A DNA stretch of 64,000 nucleotides from Mangifera indica. Taxonomy: Eukaryota > Streptophyta > Magnoliopsida > Sapindales > Anacardiaceae. Shown here one piece after another: positions 11,120-23,285 of the stretch (its first letter is position 1; the number at the start of each line of letters is the position of its first letter). The position numbers and the translations under genes are program-made. Below the pieces are notes generated by a model. It ran no database searches. It saw nothing but the letters and a program-made list of their open reading frames with translations, and was not told the origin of the DNA. The stretch is from the NCBI RefSeq assembly GCF_011075055.1, contig NC_058143.1, positions 13,159,057 to 13,223,056 of the forward strand, read 5' to 3'.

Positions 11120-11939
11120 CGCCAAAACACTATTTTCCACCCAAAGATTGACACAAAGCTAATTTCTCAACTACTAACCATTAAAAGCTTAAAAATCTAT
11201 TTATCTATTAAATTTTATTATTATTATCAATAATAAAATTATTATTTAGCAAAATATTAAAAAAACTAAAAATTTATCACATTTTCTCTATTAAGTTTAA
11301 AAATGTAACAAATTTCCCCTATCCAAAGTTTAAAAAATAAACATTTTTTCCTAGGATTTTCCAGCCACCACTAAGAGCAGCCAGTGACGGCAATTGCTGA
11401 ATTCTCTCTTCCTCATGGCTTCTCTCTTCATCCTGGTCCATCTTTAGCCATCACGGACCAACGAATCTCTTTGTCACAGGCAAAGAAGAGGTTTCTCTCC
11501 TCTATCCAAACAAAGATGATAATTCATCTTCGTCTCTCAGGCGAAGATGATTTGTCGTCTTTATTGGGATGGAGAAAAAAGTCTTCGTCAGTTGACCAAA
11601 CTGGTTGATGATGGTCTAAGATGGACTAAGATGGAGAGAAAAGCTAGAAAGGAGAGAGAACGCAGTGGTCGTCATCTTTGGCCATCAGTAATGGTGGCTG
11701 AAAAAACTTTAAGGAGAAAAGTTGACTTTTCAAAATTTAGGTGGGAGAAATTTGTTAAATTTTTAAACCTTGCGGGGGAGCGAGAAATTTTTAATTTTTA
11801 AATATTTTGATAAATGATAATTTTACCCTTAACAGTAACAACAAAATTTAACAGATAAATAGATATTTAAATTTTTGATAATTAATGGATGGGAGGTTGG
11901 GTTTGCATCAAACCTTGGGTGGGAAATAATCATTTGGCC
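11120..11939. mobile_element. Mutator-type MITE, copy B
   Basis: The left end is gccaaaacactattttccac and the right end is ccttgggtgggaaataatca followed by tttggcc. Flanking 9-mers TTATTCATC and TCATTCATG match at 7 of 9. Left and right halves are broadly complementary. The short open frames inside (11384-11801) are not credible genes. Confidence 0.7.
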
Positions 11940-12249
11940 TCATTCATGATGAGGATCTTTTGATGTTTATGTTGGATAATTATGAAGGAAGGTTATTTTA
12001 ATATTTTTATGCAAAGATTTAAATTTCTACATTTTAAATTAAGAGGTTCATGCCTATATTATCAAAAATAGTAATATTTCTCTTTCGAAGAAATTACTTT
12101 TAAAGAGGGATGTTACACATTTGAGCACATCCATCAAAAACACTTTTGATTGCTCTAGGTCTAATTTACTTCTTTTAAGGTCAGTAACTCTACAAAAAGC
12201 TATGCAACTCCACACTTTTATATAATTAAGATTTAGTTTTCTACAATTT

Positions 12250-14105
12250 TTACATTTCATAAGGTGAAACTTTTAACCTTTTGGATGGTATTCTATTATG
12301 TCCATGGCATGTAGTTAGCAAAACTTCTCTCCACAAATTATTTGGTAGTTTTGCATTTAAAAGCATAACATTCACCATATCAACCAAAGTTATAATTTTC
12401 CCTTTTGGCTAATTCATTTTTGTGTGAAGTGTATGATGCACTTTTTCTTATATATCATTTCATTTTCTTCACAAAAATTATTGGATTCTAGAGGAGAGCA
12501 TTTACCACCTTTATCATTCCTTAAGACTGTGTTTCTCTTTTGTTTTTTATTTCCTCCTAATTCCTTAAATATTCTAAATATGTCAAAGACTTTATCCTTA
12601 GTTCCCATTAAATCAACATGTGCATATCCTTTATTATCACTACTACTATGAAAAAAATATTTATTACCACCTCTAGTTAACAAAGCATTTCATTCAAAAA
12701 TATTTTAGGGTGCATTAGGTTTGTATAATATTTTATTTTCAAAATTAAATGATTACCTTGAAGATTACTGGATATAAATTATTATTATGTTTGATAAAAG
12801 TTGATAGGTATAAATAATTATTATGTTTTGTTAGAAGTAATAAAAGAATACTAGCATATTATTTTACTTAAATATTTTTGGGTATAATTATTTTAAAATA
12901 TTTTTTATATTACTTGCTATATTAATTGAAAATTATATCATTTTTATCCTAAGAAAATTAATAAATAAGAATATAATTATAATAAAATAAAGATTACCTT
13001 GATAATTTTTTAATACCTAAGATGTATGTGAAAATAAAATTACCATTTATATTACCTGTCATATTATCATTGATAATAGAAAATTATCGAAATTTTTTAG
13101 TATTTATTAATCAAATAAAGTAATGTAAATCATAAAAGATAGATTAACAAATTATTTTTCTTATTGTATTCCTTATTATCAGAATTTTTATCCACCTTTC
13201 AAAAATGTTTTCTAGTCATTTTAGCTTGGAAACATATTTCACATTTTTCATTTTGTATTATACAAGAAATGAAATTATGCTTATTTATGAATTTTAAAGA
13301 TCTATAATTAACATGAGCTAATCTGTTATGTTATAAATGAGAAGAGATACTGTAAGAATACCCACTCCCTACATTAGTTTTTCTGCTTCAAGAAAAGCTT
13401 TAATTAATAGCCTTTTACATAAAATACTTGCTAATATGGGATTCTCTAATATCCAGAACATGAACAACATTCATTAAAATGAGCTTTTTCCCAAAAGTAA
13501 ATTGTAGTTTCACTGTTCCTTTGCCAATGACTTCTGCAGTATCATTATTTCCCATTAGCAATTTCTCATCACCATCTTCAGTATTCTTGAGCAAAGTTTT
13601 GTCACAGCAAACATGTGTAGTTACTGTGGAATCATACCACGAACCAACATTTTTATTTGGTGCTGTCATGTGAAGTTCAGATGTCATGACAGTCAACTCA
13701 GTGGGCTCTTGTTCAATTATATATGACTTGTTGGTGTTTTTAGTTTTCTATTACCTTGAGAATTTGCATTCTTTGGAAATGTTGTTTCTTTCCATATAAA
13801 TAATAATATGGTTCTTCTCCTTGTGCTTTAGGAGTTGGCCAATGGTGAGATAAACTGAAGTATGTAATAATTTCTTTCTGTAATCATTCCAAGTTGAAGG
13901 CAACTTTGAAATGAATGCAAAATCTTGAATAGATTCAGAAATTTTCACCTTAAGATCTTTAAGTTTATAAGTTAATACTTGCATTTTGTCAACTTGATTC
14001 ATGGTGGATTTATTGTTTATTATAGTAAATAATAAATCCACCATGGTTTTTCTCTTGAGCACATCAAGTATCTTGTGGAGACTTAATGAAGCAAAACATA
14101 TCATA
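12250..14105 (-). mobile_element. Decayed Ty1/Copia retrotransposon, minus strand
   Basis: Reading right to left, blocks appear in Copia order. The gag (UBN2-like) block at 14104-13751 includes DFAFISKLPSTWNDYRKKLL. The protease block at 13696-13415 has WYDSTVTTHV where family members have a D-S/T-G active site, so this protease is dead. The integrase zinc-binding block KCEICSQAKMTRKHF is near 13260-13200. Integrase-core sequence (KGYAHVDLMGTKDKVFDIF, LRNDKGGKCSPLESNNFCEE) is at 12683-12414. The blocks lie in different frames with many stops. Reverse transcriptase, RNase H and LTRs were not found. An AT-rich insert at 12702-13197 splits the integrase. Confidence 0.8.
12702..13197. mobile_element. 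AT-rich insertion nested in the Copia integrase
   Basis: The two halves of the integrase reading are separated by about 500 bp of AT-rich DNA. The same 9-mer TTCAAAAAT stands at both edges (12693-12701 and 13198-13206), which would fit a 9-bp target duplication. A poor inverted similarity (GGTGCAT/ATCCACC) lies close to the ends. The class is not certain. Confidence 0.55.
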
Positions 14106-14974
14106 TAAGTAATTTGGGAGATGATAATGAACGTCTTTTACAATACAAAAACACAACAATATGTCATATAGATCATATCGAGTCAAATCTGACATGACCT
14201 ATCATGTGTAAGGATTGGGTCATGTTTAGGCCTGCCAATTGATGAGCCTAGCATGTCGGGTTAACCTGGTAGGATTGCAAGGCCGGTGGCACGATCTAAA
14301 GCCTCTACAGGGTTTTAATAAAGTAATCAACAGGGTTTCACAGGTCTAGTAGCATATATCATCTTTTCTCTTTTTTATGTACAAACTTGATTTTATCATA
14401 ATCTTTTAACATTGGTTGAGCTAATGGAGACTATTCTAAGACATAAAAACACCATCAATTCGATCAAATAAACTTTATTTTATCCTACCAACGCATAAAA
14501 TTAAAACTATCAAATCGTTTTAACTTGTAGATTTCTTGATTGATCAACTCTAAATCAGTAGAAACTAAATATCACTTTGAAATTGTTAGAAATTTTGGAA
14601 GGAAGTAGTGGAGAAACAACAATAAAGTGAATACGCCTTTAGGCAAGTAACACTTACTTTAAAGTGATATTACACCCTATTTGCTCTTTTTAGGATAATG
14701 TGATTTCACTTCCAAGATACAATAAGACTCTAGAAATTTGCATTCTACACACATTGAAGATTTCTTCGACAAATTCTATAAAAAGTAGCATGTTTCGAGT
14801 GAAAGAGTTATCAAGTATGTCAAGTGAGAAAAAAAGAAATGTTACTAAGATTTTCTATGATTATTCACTTAACTAAGGCTTATCTAAGAAACGAAAGGAC
14901 ATCTTTTTGGTTTGTGATTAGACACATAAACAATCGTAATGGTTATGAACAAGTACAAAAATAATTACATTGAT
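14106..14974. other. Intergenic, possibly LTR-proximal remnant
   Basis: No gene. It follows the gag end of the Copia relic and may include decayed 5' element sequence, but no LTR pair could be identified by eye. Confidence 0.3.
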
Positions 14975-14983
14975 TTGTGAATA

Positions 14984-15427
14984 GGCCAGAAGACTTATGA
15001 TAACCCAAAGTTTATTGTAAATCTAAATTGATATTTGTTAAGTATTAAAAATATAAACTTTCATCAATAAACTATTAAAATTAATTAAAAAAATTAATTT
15101 TAGAGGTAAAATTATAATTTAACCAATAATATATTAAAAATAATAAAATATTATTCATTTTCTCTAAGTTTAGGAAACTAATAATTTTTTTTAGGATTAA
15201 ATTTAAAAAAATCATATTTTCCCTTGTTGCTTTTCCATTTTCAGACGAGTTTTCTTAAGAAACCTTCTCTTTGTTTCGTCTCTATCGAATTTGAACATGA
15301 TGAATTATCCAAATTTGCGCCCAACACTAATTGTTTCTATTAATTTTTACAACTCATAGGCAAGAGTTCAGATTTTTAATATTTAGTGGATTACCACAAA
15401 CCTTGGGTGGGAATATGTCTTTTGGCC
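14984..15427. mobile_element. Mutator-type MITE, copy C (short form)
   Basis: At 444 bp this is the shortest copy with both ends: ggccagaagacttatgataa and gggaatatgtcttttggcc. Flanks TTGTGAATA (14975-14983) and TTGTGAATG (15428-15436) match at 8 of 9, a clear 9-bp target duplication. Confidence 0.85.
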
Positions 15428-15584
15428 TTGTGAATGATCAAAACCATTTACTTGTTAAAGAAAGCAACCTTTGCAACATAACTTTTGACATATAATAACG
15501 AATAAAACCTTTAAATTTAGAAAATGATTTTAATTATTTTAATTATTCACGTGACTGTATTTATTTCTAAAATTGATTAATTAT

Positions 15585-15745
15585 ACAAAGTAGTATTGTA
15601 TAGATAAATAATATATATAATTTTTTATATAAATAATAATATATTATCATATAATTAAATAATTTTAAATTAAAAATAAATAATACCCAATTACAGATTG
15701 ACATGTCATTGTCATTATATAAAATTATACATATAGTTTTATTGA
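15585..15745. repeat. AT palindromic MITE family, copy 1
   Basis: A palindrome-like AT unit around attatcatataattaaataa with a mirrored half ending in atacatatagttttattg. Confidence 0.55.
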
Positions 15746-15819
15746 ATTATAAACTCTATTTATAAGATCATTTAGTTGTTTTTTCTTATTCATTCTGGAT
15801 TATTAACAGTGAAAAATTA

Positions 15820-15957
15820 AACTATGTATACAATTTTATAAACAAAAAACGATGTATCACTATATGAGTAGGTGTTGTTTTATTTTTAATTTTTAACTAT
15901 TCAATTATACGATAACACATTGATGTTTATCCACAAAAATCATGCACATAACACTAT
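15820..15957. repeat. AT palindromic MITE family, copy 2
   Basis: It starts tgtatacaattttataaaca, has the core gtgttgttttatttttaatt and ends catgcacataacactattcc. Confidence 0.55.
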
Positions 15958-16009
15958 TCCTTTATACTAAATACTATGAGATCAAATACAAAGTGTTAAA
16001 TTAATCAAT

Positions 16010-16155
16010 AAACCCATACATATCCATTTTGAGTATATAAATATGTCATCATATGATTAGATAATTTTGAATTAAGTATAAAATAATATCTAATTATATA
16101 ATGAGATATATAAGTGTGTATTTATGTGTACTTAAAATGAGTATACGTAATATTA
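16010..16155. repeat. AT palindromic MITE family, copy 3
   Basis: Left end tacatatccattttgagtat, core gtcatcatatgattagataa, right end aaaatgagtatacgtaatat. Confidence 0.65.
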
Positions 16156-16408
16156 TTTTAACTTAATTTTTTTTATTTGAACTAAAAGCCCACCTAGCCC
16201 AACCCATTTTTAGACCCAGCTAACTGGCTCATACGCAAACAGTATTAACAGGTAACAGCACAGAAGAGAACAGACTCGGCATTGGGTTTGCTTTTCTTCA
16301 ACTACCGTTCTTTTATCTTATATGACATACAGATACAAGCTCTGGCAGTGGAACAATAAGATCAAACAAACAACACAACAACGAAGAATACAAACCAAAG
16401 ACACAGAG

Positions 16409-16987
16409 ATGGGTTCGCTTTCATTCTTCTCTCAAAGATTCAACTTTTCTGTTACAATCTTCATTCTTTCTATCATTTTTTTCGTCACTTGTTCACCTTC
16501 TTTTGTTTCATCATCACAACAAAACTCACTTGAAACAAAGCCAACAGCCTATCAGATGCTCGAAACCTACGATTTCCCGGTTGGTATTCTCCCAAAAGGG
16601 GTTCTCGATTATGATCTTGAACAATCATCTGGTAAATTCTCAGCCTTTTTAAACAGTTCTTGTGGTTTCTCTCTTGAGGGGTCGTATCAACTCAAGTACA
16701 AACCCACCGTTAAAGGGTACATTTCAAATGGGAAAATTTCAAGCTTGGAAGGTGTTAGTGTGAAGCTTTATTTCATCTGGGTTGATATCATTGAGGTCTC
16801 AAGACATGGTGATAATCTTGATTTCTCTGTTGGGATTGCTGCTGCTGGCTTTGCCATTGATAATTTTGAAGAGTGTCCTCAATGTGGATGCGGATTTAAT
16901 TGCCACAGTGACCAAGTAAGGAAGAAGATGAAAAAAAGTATATTTGTTTCTTCTTCTTGGCAGAGATTTGTGCTTAACATGTTTTGA
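16409..16987 (+). CDS. DUF538 family secreted protein
   Basis: A single exon encodes 192 residues from the ATG at 16409. An ATG at 16322 in the same frame would add a basic, low-complexity leader in front of the signal peptide, so I reject it as the start. Residues about 10-35 form a strong signal peptide (FNFSVTIFILSIIFFVTCS). The DUF538 domain follows, with LETYDFPVGILPKGVLDYDL, a Cys in FLNSSCGFSLEGSYQL, VKLYFIWVDIIEVSRHGDNL and the closing Cys-rich motif ECPQCGCGFNC. Family length is usually about 150-190 residues, so this copy is complete. DUF538 proteins resemble fungal or bacterial lipid-binding folds. Their biochemical role in plants is not settled, and I assign none. Confidence 0.9.
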   Translation: MGSLSFFSQRFNFSVTIFILSIIFFVTCSPSFVSSSQQNSLETKPTAYQMLETYDFPVGILPKGVLDYDLEQSSGKFSAFLNSSCGFSLEGSYQLKYKPTVKGYISNGKISSLEGVSVKLYFIWVDIIEVSRHGDNLDFSVGIAAAGFAIDNFEECPQCGCGFNCHSDQVRKKMKKSIFVSSSWQRFVLNMF

Positions 16988-18696
16988 ATTGTAGAATTGT
17001 GACTAATTGTGATTAGTTGCTATTGTATTTTGCTTATTTTGATAAATTTTTATGGGTAATGTGATGACTTTTATGATCAGATTGTAAGTAAAGTGGGGAA
17101 ACTTTCAACTCCACGTTTAATTTAATCTGTGATATGAACTCTTCGCCTTTGTTGTTGCTAGACTGTTCTAGGAATTGGGGTTAAGAATCTGTGAGGTTGT
17201 TTACTTATCTGTCATATTAATATTTATTTTAAAGTTGATATTGTAGAAAGTTTTCTGAAAAATAAATGAAATTTAGGGACATGGTTCTGAGGTTTGGTTA
17301 TTTGGACACCGAAGTACAGAACTTCTTGCCATTTGAATAGAACTGTTTAGCTAAGATCAGGTTAAATTGATTCAGGATAATGGCTTCGTTGTAAATTTCT
17401 AAGTTATGCATGTGTTGCTTGTTACTAGATCCAGAGAGGCATTGTAGTAGAATTTGGACAATAAAGCTTATTTGCTTTGAATTAACAAATGGGGAATTTG
17501 CTGCTTTGTTTAATTGCAATGCTCTGATGTCTATTTCTCACTGCCTTCAATAAGAATGATGTTTTCTTTGGTCAAGAACAGCTACAATTTTTGCATGCTT
17601 TTAGTTTGAGTCTGCTACTATAGCTTTTGTGTGAATGCGCCTGCAGTGTTTTGATTTTCTGTGATATTGGGGATGAAAAGTATGTGGGGTTTTGCTGTGA
17701 TTTTGCTTTACCTTCCACCTTTCACTAAGTTGGTGAGTATCTGGGATTCATTCTTTCCAAAGATCGCCAAAAAATTGACTAAGCCATTCTAGAAAATGAT
17801 TGAACAACTCATCTTTTTATGGTTGGTCACGGTCATTTGCTATGAGTAGGTTGAAATATTTTCCTGTACATTATGAAATCAACTCAGACTTTTAAAAGTG
17901 CTTGTTAACTTTTAAAAGAGTAGCATTTTCCTTGCGCCCGGTATTTAATGTGTTATAAATTGTATGCCTGTTTTTTTTTTAAAGACTACTTTCTGAAAAT
18001 TCTGGATGAAGAAACAAGATTCTGTTGAGTACCATAGAAATATTGCAAATCCCAGGCTTGTTTTTACTGGAGTCATATAGGATTGACATATAAGACTCTC
18101 CATATAGTGCCACAGAAATTATGTAGATTAATTGCTGGACATCTAACTTTTGGCAATATGTATAACGTAATTGGGACTCCTGTTCCTCATGATTCAAATG
18201 TTGAATATCACTCCAGTTCGGGTTTAAAATTGGTATTAGCTTCACTTGCTTGTCCTACAGTGAGCATAATTCTACAAAATGTGCCATCCTTACAGAGAGG
18301 GTTACTTTACTCATATATGTTTGTTTGATGAGGGAAAAAGACCAAAGCTGAACTATTTGGAATATTCCCTGCACATTTTTTATTTATCTGGTGATTATAA
18401 TGATCTTTGTTTACCCAAGTAGGCCGTAGCAAATGCCTGAGTGAGTAGTAACTAGAGGCAGTTAAACGATGTCCGACAGAATAATGGGAAAGAATGCTTA
18501 CTGGGACTGAAATCGCTGAATTGTGGGAATCATCTATCAGCAATATCTTGACATTCTTGTCAAACTTTATCACACTGATGAAAACTACGGCTCTTAAATC
18601 CCTAGGCTAAAATGATGGTCAAATCCACCTTAGTTTCTGGGGATGTTTATCCTTCCTCTGGTAAGGTTGTAACACTATCATATATGATCAAACCTC
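16988..18696. other. Intergenic, DUF538 3' region
   Basis: No supported gene. Open frames at 17298-17519, 17979-18328 and 18307-18573 match nothing I recognise. Part of 18300-18690 may be decayed intron sequence belonging to the CDC48B-like fragment next to it. Confidence 0.35.
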
Positions 18697-18699
18697 AAA

Positions 18700-18838
18700 T
18701 AAAAAAATGAAGCTTGGGCAGCATGAGCAGCAGCTTTCGCAAGGGTGGTTTTTGAGCAACCCGGAGGTCCATGAAGAAGAACTCCACGTACAGGTGAAAC
18801 TCCCAGCCTAAATGCACCAGAATGTTTGACAGGCCACT
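18700..18838 (-). pseudogene. Orphan CDC48B-like AAA ATPase exon fragment
   Basis: On the minus strand one frame reads [20 protein letters not shown], then [20 protein letters not shown] and QASF. This is the pre-Walker A and Walker A region (GPPGCSKT) of the second AAA domain of plant CDC48B-type ATPases, where the usual Walker A Thr-Gly is Cys-Ser. Only about 45 codons survive. One residue of the expected FSRLGIS segment appears lost, and neither Walker B nor any other part of the protein is nearby. It is a gene fragment, perhaps moved by a transposon. Confidence 0.75.
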
Positions 18839-18919
18839 AAACTTGTTGAGGCTTTTTCTTTCTATAGTATGTTCTTAGTTTAAGTTCAGTATAAGTTTTA
18901 GCTTGAAATGAATGTGAAC

Positions 18920-19083
18920 TATGTGTAACTATGTTGGATACACAAATATGTGCACACTAATATGTGGCATTATGTGATTAAGTGATTTTAAATTAAAAAT
19001 AAAATAACACCTAATCATATGATGACATGTATAAATATATATATATTTATGTACTCAAAATAGGTATACATAGTATAATATTG
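18920..19083. repeat. AT palindromic MITE family, copy 4
   Basis: Left arm ttggatacacaaatatgtgc, central taatcatatgatgacatgta, right arm actcaaaataggtatacata. Confidence 0.7.
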
Positions 19084-20343
19084 TCATTGAGCAACACAAT
19101 TTATACTATGACTATTATCTGTCATTTCTTAAAGTTTGCAGAGGTTTGCCTTGAAGGAAGCCTATAGGAAGTAAATTAAATGTAACATTTGTACTCCAAG
19201 CTGAAGAATGACACCCCAATTCTCTATCCACATAAACAGATTAATGAATACAATAATGTTGAAAATGAAAGACAAGCTGATCCAACTACCCAAAGTGATA
19301 AAAGTAAAGCCTACCAAGACCAAGGTGGCTTTATTTAATCAATCAGATCAAATACAGTTGGCTGATGACAGGTCCACCAGTACGTAATGAAATACAAACT
19401 AGGCCGTTTTGTTGGAGCCATGACTCTTCCCACAATCTTGATTACACATCGATGATTATTACCCAATTCATACATTTAAATAAATGCTGTGTTGTGAGAC
19501 ATAAGCCCTTTATCTATTCCTAAATCCTAACTTAATTAAATGACATATAAAATTTGACTAAAAAATGAGAGATTGAATTATAATAAGATAAAGAATACTA
19601 AAATATTTTAGATTTTTCAATTTTCAAATATTTAAAACAAACAATTAAAAAATAAAGATTGAAATATATATTATACAAAGGGAATAATAATTTTCATTGA
19701 AATTGTTTTGATTTTTTTATTTTTTAATGAAGCCAATTATTACCAAACTTAGATTATCTCTACTTGAAAACTCTCCATGTGTACATCTTGTTTGGCTATA
19801 TTTTGTCTTGCCTTTGAAGGTTTCAACTTTACCCCATTTGATCATCTTAAAGAAGAATCCTAAACTGTTGGCTAAGAAATTAATCAAATAATGCGAGTTA
19901 CATAAAGAAAATGACAACCCATTTCCATTATTTATCTCTCTTCTTCAAATCGTCATATCCAATCTCCTTAATATATTTCTTTTGATTCTAATATGTTTCT
20001 GCCTTTTTATTATTTTATTTATCAGGTAAATTCTCTTGCTTTCGCTTTGTTGACCTATCTTTGCTCTCTCTCCCCTCTCTAGGTATCCAAAAAGTTGGTG
20101 TGTTTGATTCATCTTTTTCTTTATTTAGCAGACTTCTGTTTTAAAGTTGAAGCTTTCGATCTATTTATCTCAAAGGTTGTTCCTTTCCCTTGTTTACTCT
20201 CTAAAATTTTGATCTTTGATTCATTTGTATTACCTTTTTTCAGTTTTCTCAATACGCTTCTGTTCAATCTTTTTAGAATTGAAGAATTCATTTGCAATTT
20301 TCTCTGATGAAATTTGGTTGGTGTGAATTGAATTGAAGATAAA
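19084..20343. other. Intergenic and PP1 5' region
   Basis: No gene is seen from 19084 to 20000. From about 20000 the sequence is T/C-rich (ctttgctctctctcccctct), as in many plant 5' UTRs, and leads to the PP1 start at 20344. Confidence 0.4.
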
Positions 20344-22494
20344 ATGATGATGATGACAATGGAAGGGATGATGGATAAATCAGCATTGGATGATATAATA
20401 AGGAGGCTATTGGAGGGCAGAGGGGGAAAGCAGGTGCAATTATCAGAGGGAGAGATCCGCCAACTTTGTGTCAACGCTCGCCAACTTTTCTTATCTGAAC
20501 CTATGCTTCTTGAGCTTCATGCTCCTATTCGCATATGTGGTCAGCTTTCTATCACCCTCTGGTTCCCTTGATGACATAAAAATTTTGTTATGTTTCTTGA
20601 TATTGAATTGGAAATTACAATATTGATTTTAATATATTTAATGTTGCGATGCATAGAACTATTGGGGATCATCAAGAAAGCAAAATTGAAAGAGCTTCTT
20701 TTGTTTTTCTTTTCAAGCTAGTGTAATCAATGGGGAACTGAGGAAGAATTATTATCTGTTGATTGTGATAAATTGTGTGCCAGATTTGTTTATAAGTTGC
20801 ATTGTAATTATGAATAAATTCTAGACAAAGTGTTGCTATGGTTATGTTAGCCATTTCAACAAAAAAAGGATACTTTTGAGGAGCATTTTTTGAAGGAAAA
20901 TCTAATGTAAGATTCTGGTTTTCTTTTTTGCGAGTTGGTATGATTGATGGAGAGTTTGGGAATTTTTATCTTGGTTGATGAACATTGTGATAATCTGTGT
21001 GAGATATTTAGTTGCATTGTGATTATGCAGAAAATTTTATTATGTTTATGTTGGTCAATTTTTGAACATAAGAAGTGGTACTTTATGCTTGATGAACATG
21101 AGATACAACTCTGGTTATTAGCTGTAAAAAGGATATGTTTTTGACTAGATACAGTTTGCCTAAATGGTTGGTGTATGATTTTACCATGTTGATCTGGGGA
21201 AAATTTCAGAAAATCTGTGGAAAATTAATGCCATTTATCAGCTTGTTCTCTTTTTGCCACTGATATATGTTATTTCAAAGATTTCTGGCTTTTACAGGTG
21301 ATATTCATGGTCAATACCAAGACCTCCTCAGACTATTCGAACATGGTGGTTACCCTCCTGCTGCAAACTACCTCTTTCTTGGGGATTATGTTGATCGAGG
21401 CAAGCAAAGTTTGGAGACAATATGTTTGCTTTTGGCATATAAAATAAGATATCCAGACAGAATTCACCTCTTAAGGGGAAACCATGAAGACCCTAAGATT
21501 AATCGGGTTTATGGATTTTATGATGAGTGTAAAAGGAGATTTAATGTTAGGCTTTGGAAAATTTTTACTGACTGCTTTAATTGCTTGCCTGTGGCCGCAC
21601 TCATTGATGAGAAGATACTTTGTATGCATGGAGGACTTTCTCCAGAGTTGCAAAATTTGGACCAAATTGGGCAAATCACTAGGCCTACTGAAATTCCTGA
21701 AAATGGTCTCCTCTGTGATCTGCTATGGTCTGACCCTAATGGTAACATTGAGGGCTGGGCAGATAGTGATCGAGGTGTTTCATGCATCTTTGGACCGGAT
21801 ATAGTTGCTGACTTCTTGGAAAAAAATGATCTTGATCTCATTTGCCGGGGCCATCAGGTAAGCCACTGTCTTTGATAACATACAATATCATCGTTAGCAC
21901 AGATTTGTTTGAACCTAGAGAAACTAGTTTACCTTTTGTTCTTTGAATTCATTTAGAAACTAGTTTTATAATCATTGCCAAATAAGATATTAGCACTGAT
22001 ATATAGTAATTCACTAAGTCCTCAATTGATAGTAAGAATTTGATACCAATTACTTTGTGTAACATACAGCCTAAACCATCTCACCTGCACTTCCTAATTA
22101 TGATTTTTCTTGGTCAAATGGCAGGTGGTGGAGGATGGATACGAGTTTTTTGCTAAACGAAGATTAGTTACAATTTTTTCAGCTCCAAACTATGGTGGGG
22201 AATTCGACAATGCTGGTGCTCTATTGAGTGTCAATGAAGCGCTTGTGTGTTCCTTTCAGATATTGAAGCCATCTGATAATACAGCATCTGCAAGTGGTTC
22301 TAATTCGCGGGTGACGCCTCTTAAGAAAGTATGATTATATTTTTTTTCCAGCTTTTATTTGTTTTCTGATAATGTTTCTCCTGCTTTTATTTGTTTTTGA
22401 TCTTGCCTTTTTATGTTTATTAGATTGGCTAAAGATTCCAAACCTCATTTCATTATCATTCTTTGAACAGCCCCCGAAAACTGGGAAGGCTTGA
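20344..22494 (+). CDS. Serine/threonine protein phosphatase PP1 catalytic subunit (TOPP8-like)
   Basis: Four exons (20344-20539, 21298-21857, 22125-22328, 22471-22494) encode 327 residues. All PP1 metal-site motifs are present: GDIHGQ, GDYVDRG, RGNHE, the His in LCMHGG and the His in ICRGHQ. Two departures from the commonest PP1 text are seen: [11 protein letters not shown] instead of RGNHECASINR, and APNYGGEF instead of APNYCGEF. The second removes the cysteine that reacts with microcystin in other PP1s. As I remember them, Arabidopsis TOPP8-type proteins share both features and the N-terminal [20 protein letters not shown], so these mark a plant subclade and are not damage. PP1 removes phosphate from Ser/Thr in cytosol and nucleus under control of regulatory subunits. 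The start is ambiguous among four leading Met codons. The last exon encodes only PPKTGKA. Confidence 0.95.
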
Positions 22495-23285
22495 TATGGA
22501 ACCAGGGATTTCTGGCCATTTTCTTTTAGTTCAAATATGAGATACAGAAAGCTTGCTTCATGCTAGAGTTTCAATTCTTTTAAGACATGGAACTGAGCCT
22601 TAAGACTAGCGGAGCATGTCCAAAAGTTAATTGCAATGGGAGGTGTTATGAAAAAGAATAGAAGAATCTGTAAATCAACAAAACACATCTTCTATGCAAG
22701 AAAAGGAATTTTTTGCGTTTGGCATCCTTTGATCTCTTTTTGCAACAGCTGATTTGGTATAGGTATGATTTGCGAAATGTCTTCCCTTGATTTTTGTTTC
22801 AGTATTTGTAATTAAATTATGCCATTTGTGGTTTGCTCAGCTCTCTCCTATTAGCAGGGTGGCTCCTATTAAAGAGCTAAACTTTGTACATAACATGAGA
22901 TGTTTCATTTCCAACCATTTCCAACGTTAAGAAGAATCAAGTGTTTTGCATTCAATGAAAATAATAGTTTATCACAACATTTATATTAATTTATAAAGCA
23001 AATATAAGATTCAAAGTCTAATTTTGATACTCCAGTTCTAGATCAAAGATAATATTTTAAAGATCCTTAAAAACCAGCCTGAGGAGATTTAGTTGCTAAA
23101 ATACAAGCAAAGTGACAAACTTAATATGTCTGGTAAATAGCTTGCAAAGCCTCCAAAGATGAGCTTATAATCTGTCAAAATTGGTAACTATGTTATATTT
23201 CTTATCTAAAATGAAATGTAGAATCATCACAGACCCTGCAAACTAACATTGATAACTATGTTACATATAAGGCAACATTTATTGC
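22495..23285. other. PP1 3' UTR and intergenic
   Basis: The 3' UTR probably extends to around 22900 (ttcaatgaaaataatag at about 22950). No other gene is seen. Confidence 0.35.

Noticed and set aside
11384..11801. Two open frames within MITE copy B
   Set aside because: They lie inside a foldback element with no protein similarity.
16322..16408. Upstream in-frame ATG for the DUF538 protein
   Set aside because: It would put 29 basic, polar residues before a strong signal peptide. The ATG at 16409 gives a normal secreted protein.
21471..21841. Frames overlapping PP1 exon 2 in other frames and strands
   Set aside because: They are shadows of the PP1 coding sequence.
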